Shown: piece by piece, positions 36,395 to 45,110 of the stretch
Numbering within the stretch: position 1 is the first letter of the stretch
Layout: each line of letters opens with the position of its first letter
Origin: Herbaspirillum sp. ST 5-3
GTDB lineage: Bacteria; Pseudomonadota; Gammaproteobacteria; Burkholderiales; Burkholderiaceae_D
Assembly: GCF_004804275.1 (NCBI RefSeq)
Contig: NZ_STGI01000003.1
Coordinates: 310,001-374,000, forward strand
Direction of reading: 5' to 3'
Length of the DNA: 64,000 nucleotides
Translations under genes and position numbers: made by a program
Notes under the pieces: model-generated
Told to the model about the DNA's origin: nothing
Database searches by the model: none
The model's input: only the letters and a program-made list of their open reading frames with translations

Positions 36395-37563
36395 TCGAGT
36401 TCAAGCTGCCATTTCTCGGCGCCGATGTCGACGAGGGGAAGCTGCTCCAGTGGAAGATTGCGCCCGGCGACACAATCCGGCGCGGGCAGGTGGTCGCCGT
36501 GGTCGATACCTCGAAAGCGGCGGTCGATGTGGAAAGCTGGCAGGAGGGCAGCGTGTTCGAGCTGCTCGCGCAGCCCGGCGAAACTTTGCCCGTCGGTGCC
36601 GTGCTCGCGACCTTGCTGGAAGCCGGCGAATCTCCGGAAACGGCAAAGCGGACGGAACGGTCAGAACGGTCGATACGTGCGCCGGAAGTGCCTGCCATGC
36701 CTGTCGCCGTTCACGGCGAACCGGCTGCGCCACGCCAGCCGGTCTCGGCACGCCGCAGGATCTCTCCCGCCGCACGCAAGCATGCGGAGGATCATGGCAT
36801 CGACATCGACAGCGTGGTCGGCACGGGCCCGGATGGCGCGGTAACCCTGCAGGACGTGCAACGGCTCGAAGCGAAGCCGCCAGCCGCGCAGGCGGACAAG
36901 CATGCCGAGATGCGCAAGGCCATCGCCGCCGCCATGAGCCGTTCCAAGCGGGAGATTCCGCACTACTACCTGGGCGAAACCGTGCCCATGCGCCGCGCGC
37001 AGGGCTGGCTCACGGCCGCCAATGAAAAACGCAGCATCACCGAGCGCCTGCTGATGGCATGCCTGCAACTGAAGGCGGTCGCGCTGGCGCTGAAAAAGTA
37101 TCCCGACATGAACGGCTTCTACCTCGACGGCGTGCATCGTCCATCCGCGGCTATCCACATCGGGGTGGCGGTTTCGCTGCGCCAGGGAGGCCTGATTGCA
37201 CCGGCGATCCATGACGTGTCGGAAAAAAGCCTGGACCAGTTGATGGTCGATCTCACCGACCTGGTCAAGCGCGCCCGCGCCGGGTCGCTGCGCAGTTCCG
37301 AGATGACTGATCCGACCATCACCGTGACCAATCTCGGCGAACAAGGTGTGGAAACGGTTTTCGGGGTCATCTATCCGCCGCAGGTGGCGCTGGTCGGCTT
37401 CGGCCGTATCCGGGAAATGCCGTGGGCCGTCGACGGCATGCTCTGTACGATGCCGGCGATGACCGCAAGTCTCGCCGCCGATCATCGCGTGTCGGACGGC
37501 CACTACGGCGCGCTGTTCCTGGCGGAAGTGCGCGAGTGGCTGCAGCGGCCGGAACAACTCTGA
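36391..37563 (+). CDS. Dihydrolipoamide acyltransferase E2 component
   Basis: 390 aa. The N-terminal lipoyl domain carries the lipoylated Lys42 in [14 protein letters not shown] Pro/Ala/Arg linker leads to a peripheral-subunit-binding domain ([23 protein letters not shown]) at about 128-162, then the catalytic acyltransferase domain ending with the active-site [14 protein letters not shown]. One lipoyl domain, length slightly short of usual. It should accept an acyl group from E1 and form acyl-CoA. No E3 (dihydrolipoamide dehydrogenase) gene lies in the operon, so E3 must be shared from elsewhere. ATG overlaps the E1beta stop. Confidence 0.93.
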   Translation: MIEFKLPFLGADVDEGKLLQWKIAPGDTIRRGQVVAVVDTSKAAVDVESWQEGSVFELLAQPGETLPVGAVLATLLEAGESPETAKRTERSERSIRAPEVPAMPVAVHGEPAAPRQPVSARRRISPAARKHAEDHGIDIDSVVGTGPDGAVTLQDVQRLEAKPPAAQADKHAEMRKAIAAAMSRSKREIPHYYLGETVPMRRAQGWLTAANEKRSITERLLMACLQLKAVALALKKYPDMNGFYLDGVHRPSAAIHIGVAVSLRQGGLIAPAIHDVSEKSLDQLMVDLTDLVKRARAGSLRSSEMTDPTITVTNLGEQGVETVFGVIYPPQVALVGFGRIREMPWAVDGMLCTMPAMTASLAADHRVSDGHYGALFLAEVREWLQRPEQL

Positions 37564-37573
37564 AAGGCAGACG

Positions 37574-37816
37574 ATGAATCGACAGGAACTCCTCGCCGTC
37601 GTGATGGCCACGCTGAGATCGATTGCGCCGGAAGTGGACGAAGGCGAGCTGGTCGCGGCGCAGCCCTTGCGCGAGCAGGTCGACCTCGACTCGATGGACT
37701 GGCTCAATTTCCTGATCGGCTTGCACCGCGAGCTCAAGGTGGAGATTCCGGAAGCGGATTACGCGAAATTGCGAACGCTGGATGAGCTGCTCGATTATCT
37801 GCAGGCGAAGGGTTGA
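37574..37816 (+). CDS. Stand-alone acyl carrier protein
   Basis: 80 aa. Small four-helix carrier with the phosphopantetheine site Ser40 in VDLDSMDWLNFLIGL, and an acidic overall character. It starts 10 bases after the E2 stop, so it belongs to the synthetase-E1-E2 operon. The motif DLDSMD differs from the housekeeping AcpP DSLD motif, pointing to a dedicated pathway. Carrier proteins are not part of known 2-oxoacid dehydrogenase complexes. It might receive the acyl product, be loaded by the synthetase, or serve the fused ligase/acyltransferase 8 kb away; all three are inferences. Confidence 0.85.
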   Translation: MNRQELLAVVMATLRSIAPEVDEGELVAAQPLREQVDLDSMDWLNFLIGLHRELKVEIPEADYAKLRTLDELLDYLQAKG

Positions 37817-37891
37817 TGCCGGTGGCCGGACGGCAACATCGGATGGGAAAAATAGCGCTTGCCTGCTTCTCCTTTTGTCATTAATATGTTT

Positions 37892-37904
37892 ATATGTTTA
37901 AACG
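37892..37904. promoter_or_regulatory. Candidate ArsR operator upstream of the arsR-type gene
   Basis: The 13-base motif ATATGTTTAAACG, containing the palindrome GTTTAAAC, lies 12 bases before the regulator ATG and is preceded by a partial direct repeat (ATATGTTT at about 37884). The same 13 bases recur at 38327 before the SDR gene, each followed by TTGATT within two bases. AT-rich inverted sites of this kind are usual ArsR/SmtB operators, so autoregulation is likely. Confidence 0.55.
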
Positions 37905-37916
37905 CATTGATTTTAG

Positions 37917-38240
37917 ATGAGTAAAGAGAAAGCGCCGACGCTCGACGACGTTCTGCAAAGTTTCCGGCTTTGCGCACCGCTTTTCCATGCGCTGGGCGAC
38001 AAGCAACGACAGGACATCATCATGCTGCTGGCCGAGAGCGAGCGGCTGAACGTGTCCGCGATCACCGAAAGAATGCCCTTGTCGCGGCCGGCGATCTCGC
38101 ATCACCTGAAAGTGCTGCGCCAGGCCGGCTTGGTGAAGGTGGAAAGCGAGTCGCGCGAAAATTATTATTCCCTGACGCTCGACGAGGGACTGCTGCAGCT
38201 CAAGCAGCTCGTCATGCAGGCAGAGCAGTCGTGCGTTTGA
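37917..38240 (+). CDS. ArsR-family transcriptional regulator
   Basis: 107 aa winged-helix protein. The DNA-recognition helix region is SAITERMPLSRPAISHHLKVLRQAGLVKVES, followed by the wing SRENYYSLTLDEGL. The start region FHALGDKQRQDIIMLLAES is typical. Metal-site cysteines are not organised as an ELCVCDL motif: only Cys19 and the terminal Cys106 exist, so it is not a classical arsenic/cadmium sensor and may respond to an organic ligand or redox. The shared 13-base motif upstream of itself and of the SDR gene suggests that it represses both. It lies 100 bases after the ACP gene. Confidence 0.9.
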   Translation: MSKEKAPTLDDVLQSFRLCAPLFHALGDKQRQDIIMLLAESERLNVSAITERMPLSRPAISHHLKVLRQAGLVKVESESRENYYSLTLDEGLLQLKQLVMQAEQSCV

Positions 38241-38285
38241 ATTGAATTCCTGCGTTCACGCGGTGGCATGAACGCGGGATCCGGC

Positions 38286-38306
38286 TTGCCGGCCTTGTGC
38301 CGGCAA
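38286..38306 (+). terminator. Weak hairpin between the ArsR and SDR genes
   Basis: TTGCCGGC, a 5-base loop CTTGT, and GCCGGCAA form a perfect 8-bp stem followed by AAAATTTG. The downstream T run is only three bases, so intrinsic termination is doubtful. Its place just before the second operator box would separate the ArsR transcript from the SDR promoter. Confidence 0.3.
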
Positions 38307-38326
38307 AAAATTTGACCAATAGGTCG

Positions 38327-38339
38327 ATATGTTTAAACG
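38327..38339. promoter_or_regulatory. Candidate ArsR operator upstream of the SDR gene
   Basis: Second exact copy of ATATGTTTAAACG, 20 bases before the SDR ATG and just upstream of its AAGGAG ribosome site, followed by TTTGATTATA. Two identical 13-mers so near each other, each just upstream of a start, are unlikely by chance in GC-rich DNA. It is read as the target of the adjacent ArsR-type protein. Confidence 0.55.
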
Positions 38340-38359
38340 TTTGATTATAAGGAGCAGTG

Positions 38360-39169
38360 ATGAGGAAAACCGTTTTGATTACCGGTGCATCCAGCGGCAT
38401 CGGAAAAGCCAGCGCCCTGAAGTTCCACACCGCAGGCTGGCAGGTGGTCGCCACCATGCGCAAGCCGGAGGAAGCGGATTGGGCACCGTCCGGCGCCGGC
38501 TTCATGGCAGCCCGCCTGGATGTCACCGACACCGGATCGATTCGCGGCGCGGTTGACGGCGCGCTGAATCGCTTCGGCCGCGTCGATGCGGTCGTCAACA
38601 ATGCCGGTTATGGCCTCGTCGGACCTTTCGAAGCCTCCACACCCGAGCAGGTCGAGCGCCAGTTCCAGACCAACGTGTTCGGCCTCATGAATGTGTGCCG
38701 CGAAGTCATTCCGCACATGCGCGACCGGCGCGGCGGCACCATCATCAACGTCGCATCGATGGGTGGCCGGATCACCTTTCCGCTCTACAGCGTGTACCAC
38801 GCCACCAAATGGGCCGTGGAGGGATTTACCGAATCCTTGCAGTATGAGCTCGAACCCTTCGGCGTACGGGTCAAGATCATCGAACCGGGGCCGATCAGGA
38901 CCGATTTCTACGACCGCTCGATGGATCTCATGTCGAAGCCGGGCCTGACCGCCTATGACGGCTACGTTGAAGGCACGATGCCCAACATGCAGAAAGCCGG
39001 TTACACCGCTCCGGGACCGGAGCTTGTCGCGCAAGCGATCTTCCGCGCGGCCACCGACGAGTCGGCACGCATGCGCTATTCGCCCAACTCCGCAAGCATT
39101 CTCGCCCTGCGGCGGGTGCTGCCGGAGCGAGCGTTCTACTCCATGGTGCGCAAGGCAGTGTCGCGTTGA
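38360..39169 (+). CDS. Short-chain dehydrogenase/reductase
   Basis: 269 aa from ATG 38360 (AAGGAG 5 bases upstream; the GTG at 38357 is too close to it). Classical SDR: cofactor motif TGASSGIGKASA, structural NNAGYGL, catalytic Ser in INVASMGGR, and YSVYHATKWAVEGF with catalytic Tyr and Lys. The N-terminus shows no acidic residue after the second beta strand and has basic residues (ATMRKPEE), favouring NADPH. The substrate is unknown; the group resembles retinol dehydrogenase-like bacterial SDRs. It is probably regulated by the upstream ArsR protein through the shared operator. Confidence 0.92.
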   Translation: MRKTVLITGASSGIGKASALKFHTAGWQVVATMRKPEEADWAPSGAGFMAARLDVTDTGSIRGAVDGALNRFGRVDAVVNNAGYGLVGPFEASTPEQVERQFQTNVFGLMNVCREVIPHMRDRRGGTIINVASMGGRITFPLYSVYHATKWAVEGFTESLQYELEPFGVRVKIIEPGPIRTDFYDRSMDLMSKPGLTAYDGYVEGTMPNMQKAGYTAPGPELVAQAIFRAATDESARMRYSPNSASILALRRVLPERAFYSMVRKAVSR

Positions 39170-39257
39170 GCTGGAGAAGTCGCATGGCCGGGATTGGCTT
39201 ACGCTCCAGAGCCATGCTCCCAGACGATTGCAAGCCATCGCGCATACAAGGGCCGTT

Positions 39258-41684
39258 TCATTCGCCCTTGCCCGATTTCCTTTCCCGCGAGCCGTTTCCT
39301 GGCCGACGTGAGAACGATTGCATCAGTTCGGTCAACTCGGTCACCCTGAGCGCCACCCGGTAGTTGACGCTTCCTTCCGGATAGCCGCCGGGACCGGCAG
39401 CGCCGGCGGGCACGCCTGTCAGGATGGAAACGGCCTGATCGACATTCTCATACGCATGGATGCTGAACTGTCCTGCCTCGACCGCCGCCACCACATCATG
39501 GCGCAGCATCAGGTGCTTGACGTTGGCGGCCGGGATCAGTACGCCATGCTCGCCGTTCAGGCCGCGCGCCGCGCAGATGTCGAAGAAGCCCTCGATCTTT
39601 TCGTTGACCGCGCCAATGGCCTGTGCCTGCCCGAGCTGGTTGACCGAGCCGGTTATCGCCAGCGACTGGCTGATCGGCAGGCCGGCGAGATTGGACAGCA
39701 GCGCGCACAGTTCCGCCATGGAGGCGCTGTCGCCGTCGATCATGCCGTAGGACTGTTCGAACACCAGGCTGGCCGACAAGGCCATCGGCTGGTTCCTGGC
39801 GTAGCGCGCGGCGAGGAAAGACGACAGGATCAGCACGCCCTTGGAGTGGATCGCGCCGGACAGCTTGACCTCGCGCTCGATGTTGATCAGTTCACCTTCA
39901 CCCAGCCGCGTCGTCGCGGTAATGCGGGTCGGCTGCGCGAAGGCGAAACCGCCGAGTTCGATCACCGACAGTCCGTTGATCTGCCCGGCCACCGCGCCGT
40001 CGGTGCTGATCATCAGGGTGTTGCGCAGGATTTCCTCATGCAGCCGATCACGCAAGCGGGCCTGCCGGACGATCTGGGTGTCGATCGAGCGCTGCACGTC
40101 GGCGCGCAGGACCATGTTCCGGCCTTCTTCGCGCGCCCAGTAATCGGATTCGCGCAGCAAGTCCTTGACGCTGCCCATGTGGGTGGACAGCCGCTCGCCA
40201 TCGCCGACCAGCCGCGCGCCATGCTCGATAATCCTGGCCACTGCGGCGCGCTCGAAGGGAAGCAGGGATTCCTGGCGCACCAGCGTGGAAATCATGCGCG
40301 CATAGAGCATGTGCGTGTCGGCGTTGCGCTCGATACGGTCCTCGAAGTCCGCCGCCACCTTGAACAGCTCGCCGAATTCCGGGTCGTATTCCTGCAGCAG
40401 ATAATAGAACATGCGATCGCCGAACAGGACCACCTTGGCATTGAGCGGAATAGGTTCCGGTTCCAGCGACACGGTGCTGACCAGGCTGTAGGCCTGGCCC
40501 AGCGACTCGATATGGATCTCGCGCGATTTCAGCGCCCGCTTCAAGCCCTCCCAGGCGAAGGGCTGCATCAGCACCTTGCGCACATCCAGCAACAGATAGC
40601 CGCCATTGGCGCGATGCAGCGCGCCCGGCTTGATCAGGGTGAAATCGGTGACCAGCGCGCCGAGCTGGGACAGGTGTTCGACCCGTCCCACCAGGTTGCT
40701 GTAGGTCGGATTGTCTTCGCTGACGATTGGCGCACCGGAATGCATGCCGTTGGTCACCAGTACATTCACCTGATAGCGATGAAAATCCTCGTGCATCATG
40801 AGGACGGCGACGCCGGCGTTCGAGGGTTCTTCCTGCCTGCGGAAGTCGTCGGCATGCTCGATCACGTCGAGCTGCACGATATCCAGGTAGGACAGCACCT
40901 GCGGCAAGTCGTGAAAGACGGCGCGCACTTCGTTCATGGCATGCTCGACGGCGGACAGGATGGTGTCGCGATTGAGCTGCTTGACGCGCTCGCTGCGTTC
41001 CTTGTGCCATTGCGGCAGGCGGCGCAGGATTTTTTCCAGGCGTTCCTGCAGTCCGGCGATTTTCTCCTCGATCTGTTTTCTTTCCTCCTCCGGCAATTTG
41101 TCGTATTCCTCCGGCGGCATGATCTCGTGGAAATGGGTCGGGGCGAATGCAAAGCCGCCGGGCGTGCGCAGCAGCACCACCTCCTGTTGATGGGCCTCGT
41201 TTTCGAGTTCGCCCAGGGCCACTTCCTGCTGCTTGCTGAATTCTTCCTGGATGGCGCCGATCTTGTCGCGGTACTCGTCGCTTTCGAACAGGGCCGGGAT
41301 GGCCGATTGCAGGTAATCGACCAGTTGCTCCATCTGTATGCGCAATTCCGTGCCCCGGCCGGCCGGCAGGCAAAGCGAGCGCGGCATGTGCGGCTGCGCA
41401 AAGTTGTTGACGTAGCACCAGTCGTCCGGGCCGGGTTCGCTGCTGGCCTTCTTTTCCAGGAACCGGTGCACCATGGTGCGCTTGCCCAGACCGGAAGGCC
41501 CGAGCGCGAAAATGTTGTAGCCTTCGTGGCGGATGCCGGCGCCGAAGCGCACCGCATCCATGGCGCGCAACTGGCCGATCATTTCGCCCAGATCCTCGAG
41601 TTCTTCCGTGCTGCGGAAGCGGAACTGCTCGGGGTCGCAGGCCTGATAGAGCTGGTGTGCTGGCAAGGCGATGGCGGTTGTCAT
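39258..41684 (-). CDS. Lon-like ATP-dependent protease (LonB/YcbZ type)
   Basis: 808 aa from ATG 41684, the usual family start (MTTAIALPAHQLYQACDPE); the frame beyond it is not family-like. The ATPase part has a Walker A-like GPSGLGKRT near residue 65, a long coiled-coil insert (about 150-215, rich in Glu, Gln, Lys), and Walker B-like GGYLLLDVRKVL. The C-terminal Lon protease domain has the catalytic Ser in DGDSASMAELCALLS and Lys in GAVNEKIEGFFD. No N-terminal LAN domain and no membrane helices, so it is a soluble Lon-like protease, not canonical Lon. It degrades unknown proteins. It is divergent from the archease-rtcB genes. Confidence 0.9.
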   Translation of the reverse strand: MTTAIALPAHQLYQACDPEQFRFRSTEELEDLGEMIGQLRAMDAVRFGAGIRHEGYNIFALGPSGLGKRTMVHRFLEKKASSEPGPDDWCYVNNFAQPHMPRSLCLPAGRGTELRIQMEQLVDYLQSAIPALFESDEYRDKIGAIQEEFSKQQEVALGELENEAHQQEVVLLRTPGGFAFAPTHFHEIMPPEEYDKLPEEERKQIEEKIAGLQERLEKILRRLPQWHKERSERVKQLNRDTILSAVEHAMNEVRAVFHDLPQVLSYLDIVQLDVIEHADDFRRQEEPSNAGVAVLMMHEDFHRYQVNVLVTNGMHSGAPIVSEDNPTYSNLVGRVEHLSQLGALVTDFTLIKPGALHRANGGYLLLDVRKVLMQPFAWEGLKRALKSREIHIESLGQAYSLVSTVSLEPEPIPLNAKVVLFGDRMFYYLLQEYDPEFGELFKVAADFEDRIERNADTHMLYARMISTLVRQESLLPFERAAVARIIEHGARLVGDGERLSTHMGSVKDLLRESDYWAREEGRNMVLRADVQRSIDTQIVRQARLRDRLHEEILRNTLMISTDGAVAGQINGLSVIELGGFAFAQPTRITATTRLGEGELINIEREVKLSGAIHSKGVLILSSFLAARYARNQPMALSASLVFEQSYGMIDGDSASMAELCALLSNLAGLPISQSLAITGSVNQLGQAQAIGAVNEKIEGFFDICAARGLNGEHGVLIPAANVKHLMLRHDVVAAVEAGQFSIHAYENVDQAVSILTGVPAGAAGPGGYPEGSVNYRVALRVTELTELMQSFSRRPGNGSRERKSGKGE

Positions 41685-42044
41685 TTTTCTTGTCGGACAG
41701 GTGACGACGACCGTCTGGCCACGGGCGCCTTGTTCGGTTCGCTGGTGCCCGGTATCGACTCCCTTGCCGGGTATTCCTGGCGACGCTTTTTTCCTGCGAT
41801 TCCGGAATGCGCTTGCTGCAAAGACACTCCGATCGCTGGCATTTACCATCGTAGATCGCCCGGCGCGGCGATCATTGCGCCAGATCATTCAATTCCCGGA
41901 AGCGGCTCTTGCCTTGATGAACTTCGGCTTACGGACCATGGCCCCCCGGCTTGATGGATCTCAATGTCTGGAGGGTTTGCGCGCCTAAGCTGAGTTTGTC
42001 TGTTGACGCTCTCCGGCCGTGTCCGGCCACAGAATGGGGACGCC
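41685..42044. other. Gene-free divergent region between Lon-like protease and archease genes
   Basis: 360 bases without a convincing gene. The short open frames here run into the flanking genes and have no ribosome site. I looked for a sigma-54 -24/-12 element (as expected for RtcR-controlled rtcB) and found none that fits. No strong sigma-70 boxes or hairpins stand out. Confidence 0.5.
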
Positions 42045-42482
42045 ATGTTGCACGATGGTTCCGCAGCCGCAAGATGGGAACATTTCCACCACGGTGCCGA
42101 TATCGGCATCCGCGGAACCGGCGGCAGCAAGCTGCAGGCATTCGAGCAGGCGGCGCTGGCCTTGACCGCGGTGGTGACCGAACCGGAAAAGGTCAGGGCC
42201 GTGCATGGCATCGAGATCCGTTGCAGCAGCGACGATGACGAATTTCTCTTCCTCGATTGGATCAATGCACTGATTTACGAAATGGCCACGCGCGGCATGC
42301 TGTTTGGCCGCTTTCATCTGGCGCAGGACGGCGCCACGCTGCATGCCAGCGTGTGGGGAGAACCGGTCGATGTCGCCCGTCATTGCCCCGCCGTGGAGCC
42401 CAAGGGCGCGACCTTGACCGAACTGAAGGTGAAACGGTCGGACAACGGCATCTGGACCGCGCAATGCGTGGTGGATGTATAG
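42045..42482 (+). CDS. Archease-like protein (RtcB activator)
   Basis: 145 aa from ATG 42045 (GGGGA upstream). Archease family signs: [16 protein letters not shown] at the N-terminus, where the Asp/His residues bind metal, [12 protein letters not shown], and the central [17 protein letters not shown]. The C-terminal [15 protein letters not shown] segment matches the family DAKAATYHxL region only loosely. Archease promotes guanylylation and multiple turnover of the RNA ligase RtcB. The stop ends one base before the rtcB ATG, so expression is tightly coupled. The start could also be the upstream ATG at 42003, without family support. Confidence 0.88.
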   Translation: MLHDGSAAARWEHFHHGADIGIRGTGGSKLQAFEQAALALTAVVTEPEKVRAVHGIEIRCSSDDDEFLFLDWINALIYEMATRGMLFGRFHLAQDGATLHASVWGEPVDVARHCPAVEPKGATLTELKVKRSDNGIWTAQCVVDV

Positions 42483-42483
42483 C

Positions 42484-43914
42484 ATGGACACCTCACATTT
42501 CATTCGCCAATCGGAAATGACCTGGGAAATGCCGCCGCAGGGTGGCATGCATGTCCCCGCGATCATTTTCGCAACCGAACAACTGATGCAGGCCATGGAC
42601 GAAAAGGTCCGCGAGCAGATCTGCAACGTCGCGATGCTGCCCGGCATCGTGAAGGCCGCCTATGCGATGCCGGACGCGCATTGGGGCTACGGCTTTCCCA
42701 TCGGCGGCGTGGCAGCCTTCGATCCCGACCAGGGCGGCGTGGTGTCGGCCGGCGGCGTCGGCTTCGATATCTCCTGCGGCGTGCGCTTGCTGAAGACGGG
42801 GCTGAAGGACGAGGATCTGGAGTCGCACAAGCTCGAGCTGGCTTCCGCCTTGTTCCATGCGATTCCGGCCGGTGTCGGCAGTCACGGGGCATTGCGCCTC
42901 AGTCCGGAGGAAATGGACCGGATGCTCCTGGATGGGGCGCGCTGGGCGGTCGCGCGAGGTTACGGCACGCTCGACGACTTGAACGTGACCGAGGAGTCCG
43001 GGCGCATGGAAGGCGCCGACCCCGACCTCGTATCGGATGCGGCAAAACACCGCCAGCGCGATGAAATGGGCACGCTGGGTTCCGGCAACCATTATCTCGA
43101 AGTGCAGCGTGTCAGCGCGCTTGTCGACGAGGCGATTGCCGAAGGATACGGTCTGCATGTCGGGGACATCGTCGTCAGCGTGCACTGTGGCTCGCGCGGG
43201 CTGGGGCATCAGATCGGAACGGAATTCCTGCGCGACATGGCCTGGGTCGCCATGCAGCACGGGATGTCCCTGCCGGACCGCGAACTGGCCTGCGCGCCGA
43301 TCCGGTCCGAACTCGGTCAACGCTACCTCGGTGCGATGCGCGCCGCAATCAATTGTGCGCTGGCCAATCGGCAGATTCTGACCCACCTCACGCGCGAAGT
43401 GTTCACCCGGTTCTTCCCGCAGGCCAGCCTGGAACTGTTGTACGACGTATCGCATAACACGTGCAAGGTGGAAGAGCATGAAATCGACGGCCGGATGCGC
43501 AAGCTGTTCGTCCATCGCAAGGGAGCCACCCGTGCATTCGGGCCCGATCATTCATCGCTGCCTGCACAGCTGCGGCCTTACGGCCAGCCGGTGCTGATCG
43601 GCGGCAGCATGGGAACGGCGTCCTATGTGCTGGCGGGAACCAGCCGCTCGATGCAGCTCTCGTTCGGCTCCGCCTGCCACGGTGCGGGCCGCAGCATGAG
43701 CCGGCATGAGGCACTGCGGCGCTATGGCGGCAGGCAAGTCACCGATTCGCTCGCGCATCGCGGCATCCTGATACGCAGCCCTTCCATGCGTGGCGTTGCG
43801 GAGGAAGCGCCGGAAGCCTACAAGGATGTGACCGAGGTGGTGGACGCTGCCGACAAGGCAGGGCTGGCGCGCATCGTCGCGCGGCTCGAACCGCGGGTGT
43901 GCATCAAGGGATAG
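42484..43914 (+). CDS. rtcB: tRNA-splicing ligase RtcB
   Basis: 476 aa. Family-defining metal and nucleotide residues are visible: AMPDAHWGYGFPIGG, GVGFDISCGVR (Asp95, Cys98), GTLGSGNHYLEVQ with the Mn/GTP Asn-His pair, VHCGSRGLGHQI, and the guanylylated His399 in SFGSACHGAGRSMSR. RtcB joins 2',3'-cyclic phosphate or 3'-phosphate RNA ends to 5'-OH ends using GTP, in RNA repair. The usual bacterial regulator RtcR and the cyclase RtcA are absent here; archease precedes it and an HhH-type protein follows 2 bases after the stop. Confidence 0.95.
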   Translation: MDTSHFIRQSEMTWEMPPQGGMHVPAIIFATEQLMQAMDEKVREQICNVAMLPGIVKAAYAMPDAHWGYGFPIGGVAAFDPDQGGVVSAGGVGFDISCGVRLLKTGLKDEDLESHKLELASALFHAIPAGVGSHGALRLSPEEMDRMLLDGARWAVARGYGTLDDLNVTEESGRMEGADPDLVSDAAKHRQRDEMGTLGSGNHYLEVQRVSALVDEAIAEGYGLHVGDIVVSVHCGSRGLGHQIGTEFLRDMAWVAMQHGMSLPDRELACAPIRSELGQRYLGAMRAAINCALANRQILTHLTREVFTRFFPQASLELLYDVSHNTCKVEEHEIDGRMRKLFVHRKGATRAFGPDHSSLPAQLRPYGQPVLIGGSMGTASYVLAGTSRSMQLSFGSACHGAGRSMSRHEALRRYGGRQVTDSLAHRGILIRSPSMRGVAEEAPEAYKDVTEVVDAADKAGLARIVARLEPRVCIKG

Positions 43915-43916
43915 GC

Positions 43917-44657
43917 ATGGTCAGGCAGCTTCCTGCACATGCCGGGCAGGGTGCGCGCCCTGAACGCCATCACGCTGCCGGGCATGAGCGAATGCGCCCG
44001 TCGCAACTGGTCGAACAAGTCGGCGGCACCTACGCCGAAGAGCTGGGCATCGACCTGCATCGTCATGACTCGGGAGAAGTCTTCAAATGGTTCATCGCGG
44101 CGGTCTTGTTCGGCGCGCGAATTTCCGAATCGCTCGCCATGAGGACGCATCGCGAATTCCAGCAGGCCGGCGTTCTTTCGCCAAGCCGGATGCTCGACGC
44201 GGGATGGGACAAGCTGGTCGAACTGCTCGATCGCGGCGGCTATACCCGCTACGACTTCAAGACGGCGACCAAGCTGCTGGACCTCAGCCAGACCTTGCAG
44301 GAGCAGTACCAGGGCGATCTGAATGCGCTGCATGAGGACGCGCGCGACGAGGCCGACCTGGAGCAACGCCTCATGGCGCTCGGCAAGGGGATCGGCCCCG
44401 TCACGGTGAATATCTTCCTGCGTGAAATGCGCGGTATCTGGCCGCAGGCAAAACCGCTTCCTTCGGAACGTGCGATACGGGCGGCCAGGGCACTCGGCTT
44501 CATTCATGCCGCCGCCAAGGACCCGGCGCGCATTCTGCAGGGCCTGGAGAGCGCATGGCGATCGGACGGAATGAAATCGAAGGATTTCGCCGCCTTCGAA
44601 GCCGCGCTCGTGCGCCATGAATCCCAGCTCTGGAAGCGTCGGCAGCGTGGCCACTGA
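43917..44657 (+). CDS. HhH-GPD-like (endonuclease III-related) protein coupled to rtcB
   Basis: 246 aa from ATG 43917; a later ATG at 43992 (MRPSQLVEQVGG) is equally possible and starts nearer the conserved part. The chain is largely helical. IAAVLFGARISESLAMRTHREF and LGKGIGPVTVNIFLREMRGIWPQ resemble the first helices and helix-hairpin-helix of the endonuclease III superfamily. The catalytic Lys/Asp pair of glycosylases is not clear, so enzymatic activity is doubtful. It starts 2 bases after rtcB and is probably co-transcribed, suggesting a nucleic-acid repair role. Family assignment is tentative; it could be a DNA- or RNA-binding protein only. Confidence 0.7.
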   Translation: MVRQLPAHAGQGARPERHHAAGHERMRPSQLVEQVGGTYAEELGIDLHRHDSGEVFKWFIAAVLFGARISESLAMRTHREFQQAGVLSPSRMLDAGWDKLVELLDRGGYTRYDFKTATKLLDLSQTLQEQYQGDLNALHEDARDEADLEQRLMALGKGIGPVTVNIFLREMRGIWPQAKPLPSERAIRAARALGFIHAAAKDPARILQGLESAWRSDGMKSKDFAAFEAALVRHESQLWKRRQRGH

Positions 44658-44684
44658 CGCATTTTCAGACCACTGCTTGCCGGT

Positions 44685-44990
44685 TCAATGTGCCGGCAGC
44701 GAGTGCAGGATGCTCTTGAAGTTGTTCCAGTCGGTCGCACCCCAGATTTCCGAGTGCGCGCGGCCGAAGGTGCGGATCATGGCCGACACCTTGAGCGCGG
44801 CATTCATGTCCGGCGCGGTGAAAATGTCGAGGTAATCGTACGGCCCCAGCAGTGCGTAGCTCTGCAGCCACTTCACGTCCGGACACTCCTGCTCGATGTG
44901 CTGGACGGCACGTTTTTCAAAGTCTTCCATGGAAGTCGGCGATTTCAATGCCTCGGGAGAAAGTCGCGTCAGCAGGATGAAGGTTTGCAT
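44685..44990 (-). CDS. GYD-domain protein
   Basis: 101 aa. The sequence TFILLTRLSPEALKSP, then KWLQSYALLGPYDYLDIFTAPD, matches the short GYD family, named for a conserved Gly-Tyr-Asp motif (GPYDYL here), a dimeric ferredoxin-like fold. These proteins are cytoplasmic and of unknown function. It stands alone, convergent with the HhH gene and 119 bases downstream of the start-distal end of the ligase fusion gene; it is probably transcribed by itself. Confidence 0.85.
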   Translation of the reverse strand: MQTFILLTRLSPEALKSPTSMEDFEKRAVQHIEQECPDVKWLQSYALLGPYDYLDIFTAPDMNAALKVSAMIRTFGRAHSEIWGATDWNNFKSILHSLPAH

Positions 44991-45110
44991 GGTGCCGTCT
45001 CCTCGTACGGATGGTTCGTCCTCCCACGTTAGCAGCGCAGGGCGGGGCAGGTTTGCGCCTTCTCAAACCGCTCCGCAACAACTGGCTCGCCTCCATGCGC
45101 TACGGAAAAC

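Noticed and set aside
39318-41954. An 878-codon open frame on the plus strand
   Set aside because: It is the antisense of the Lon-like protease gene. No motif, no ribosome site; shadow.
41685-42044. Sigma-54 promoter for archease-rtcB
   Set aside because: No TGGCAC-N5-TTGC-like site is present in the divergent region.
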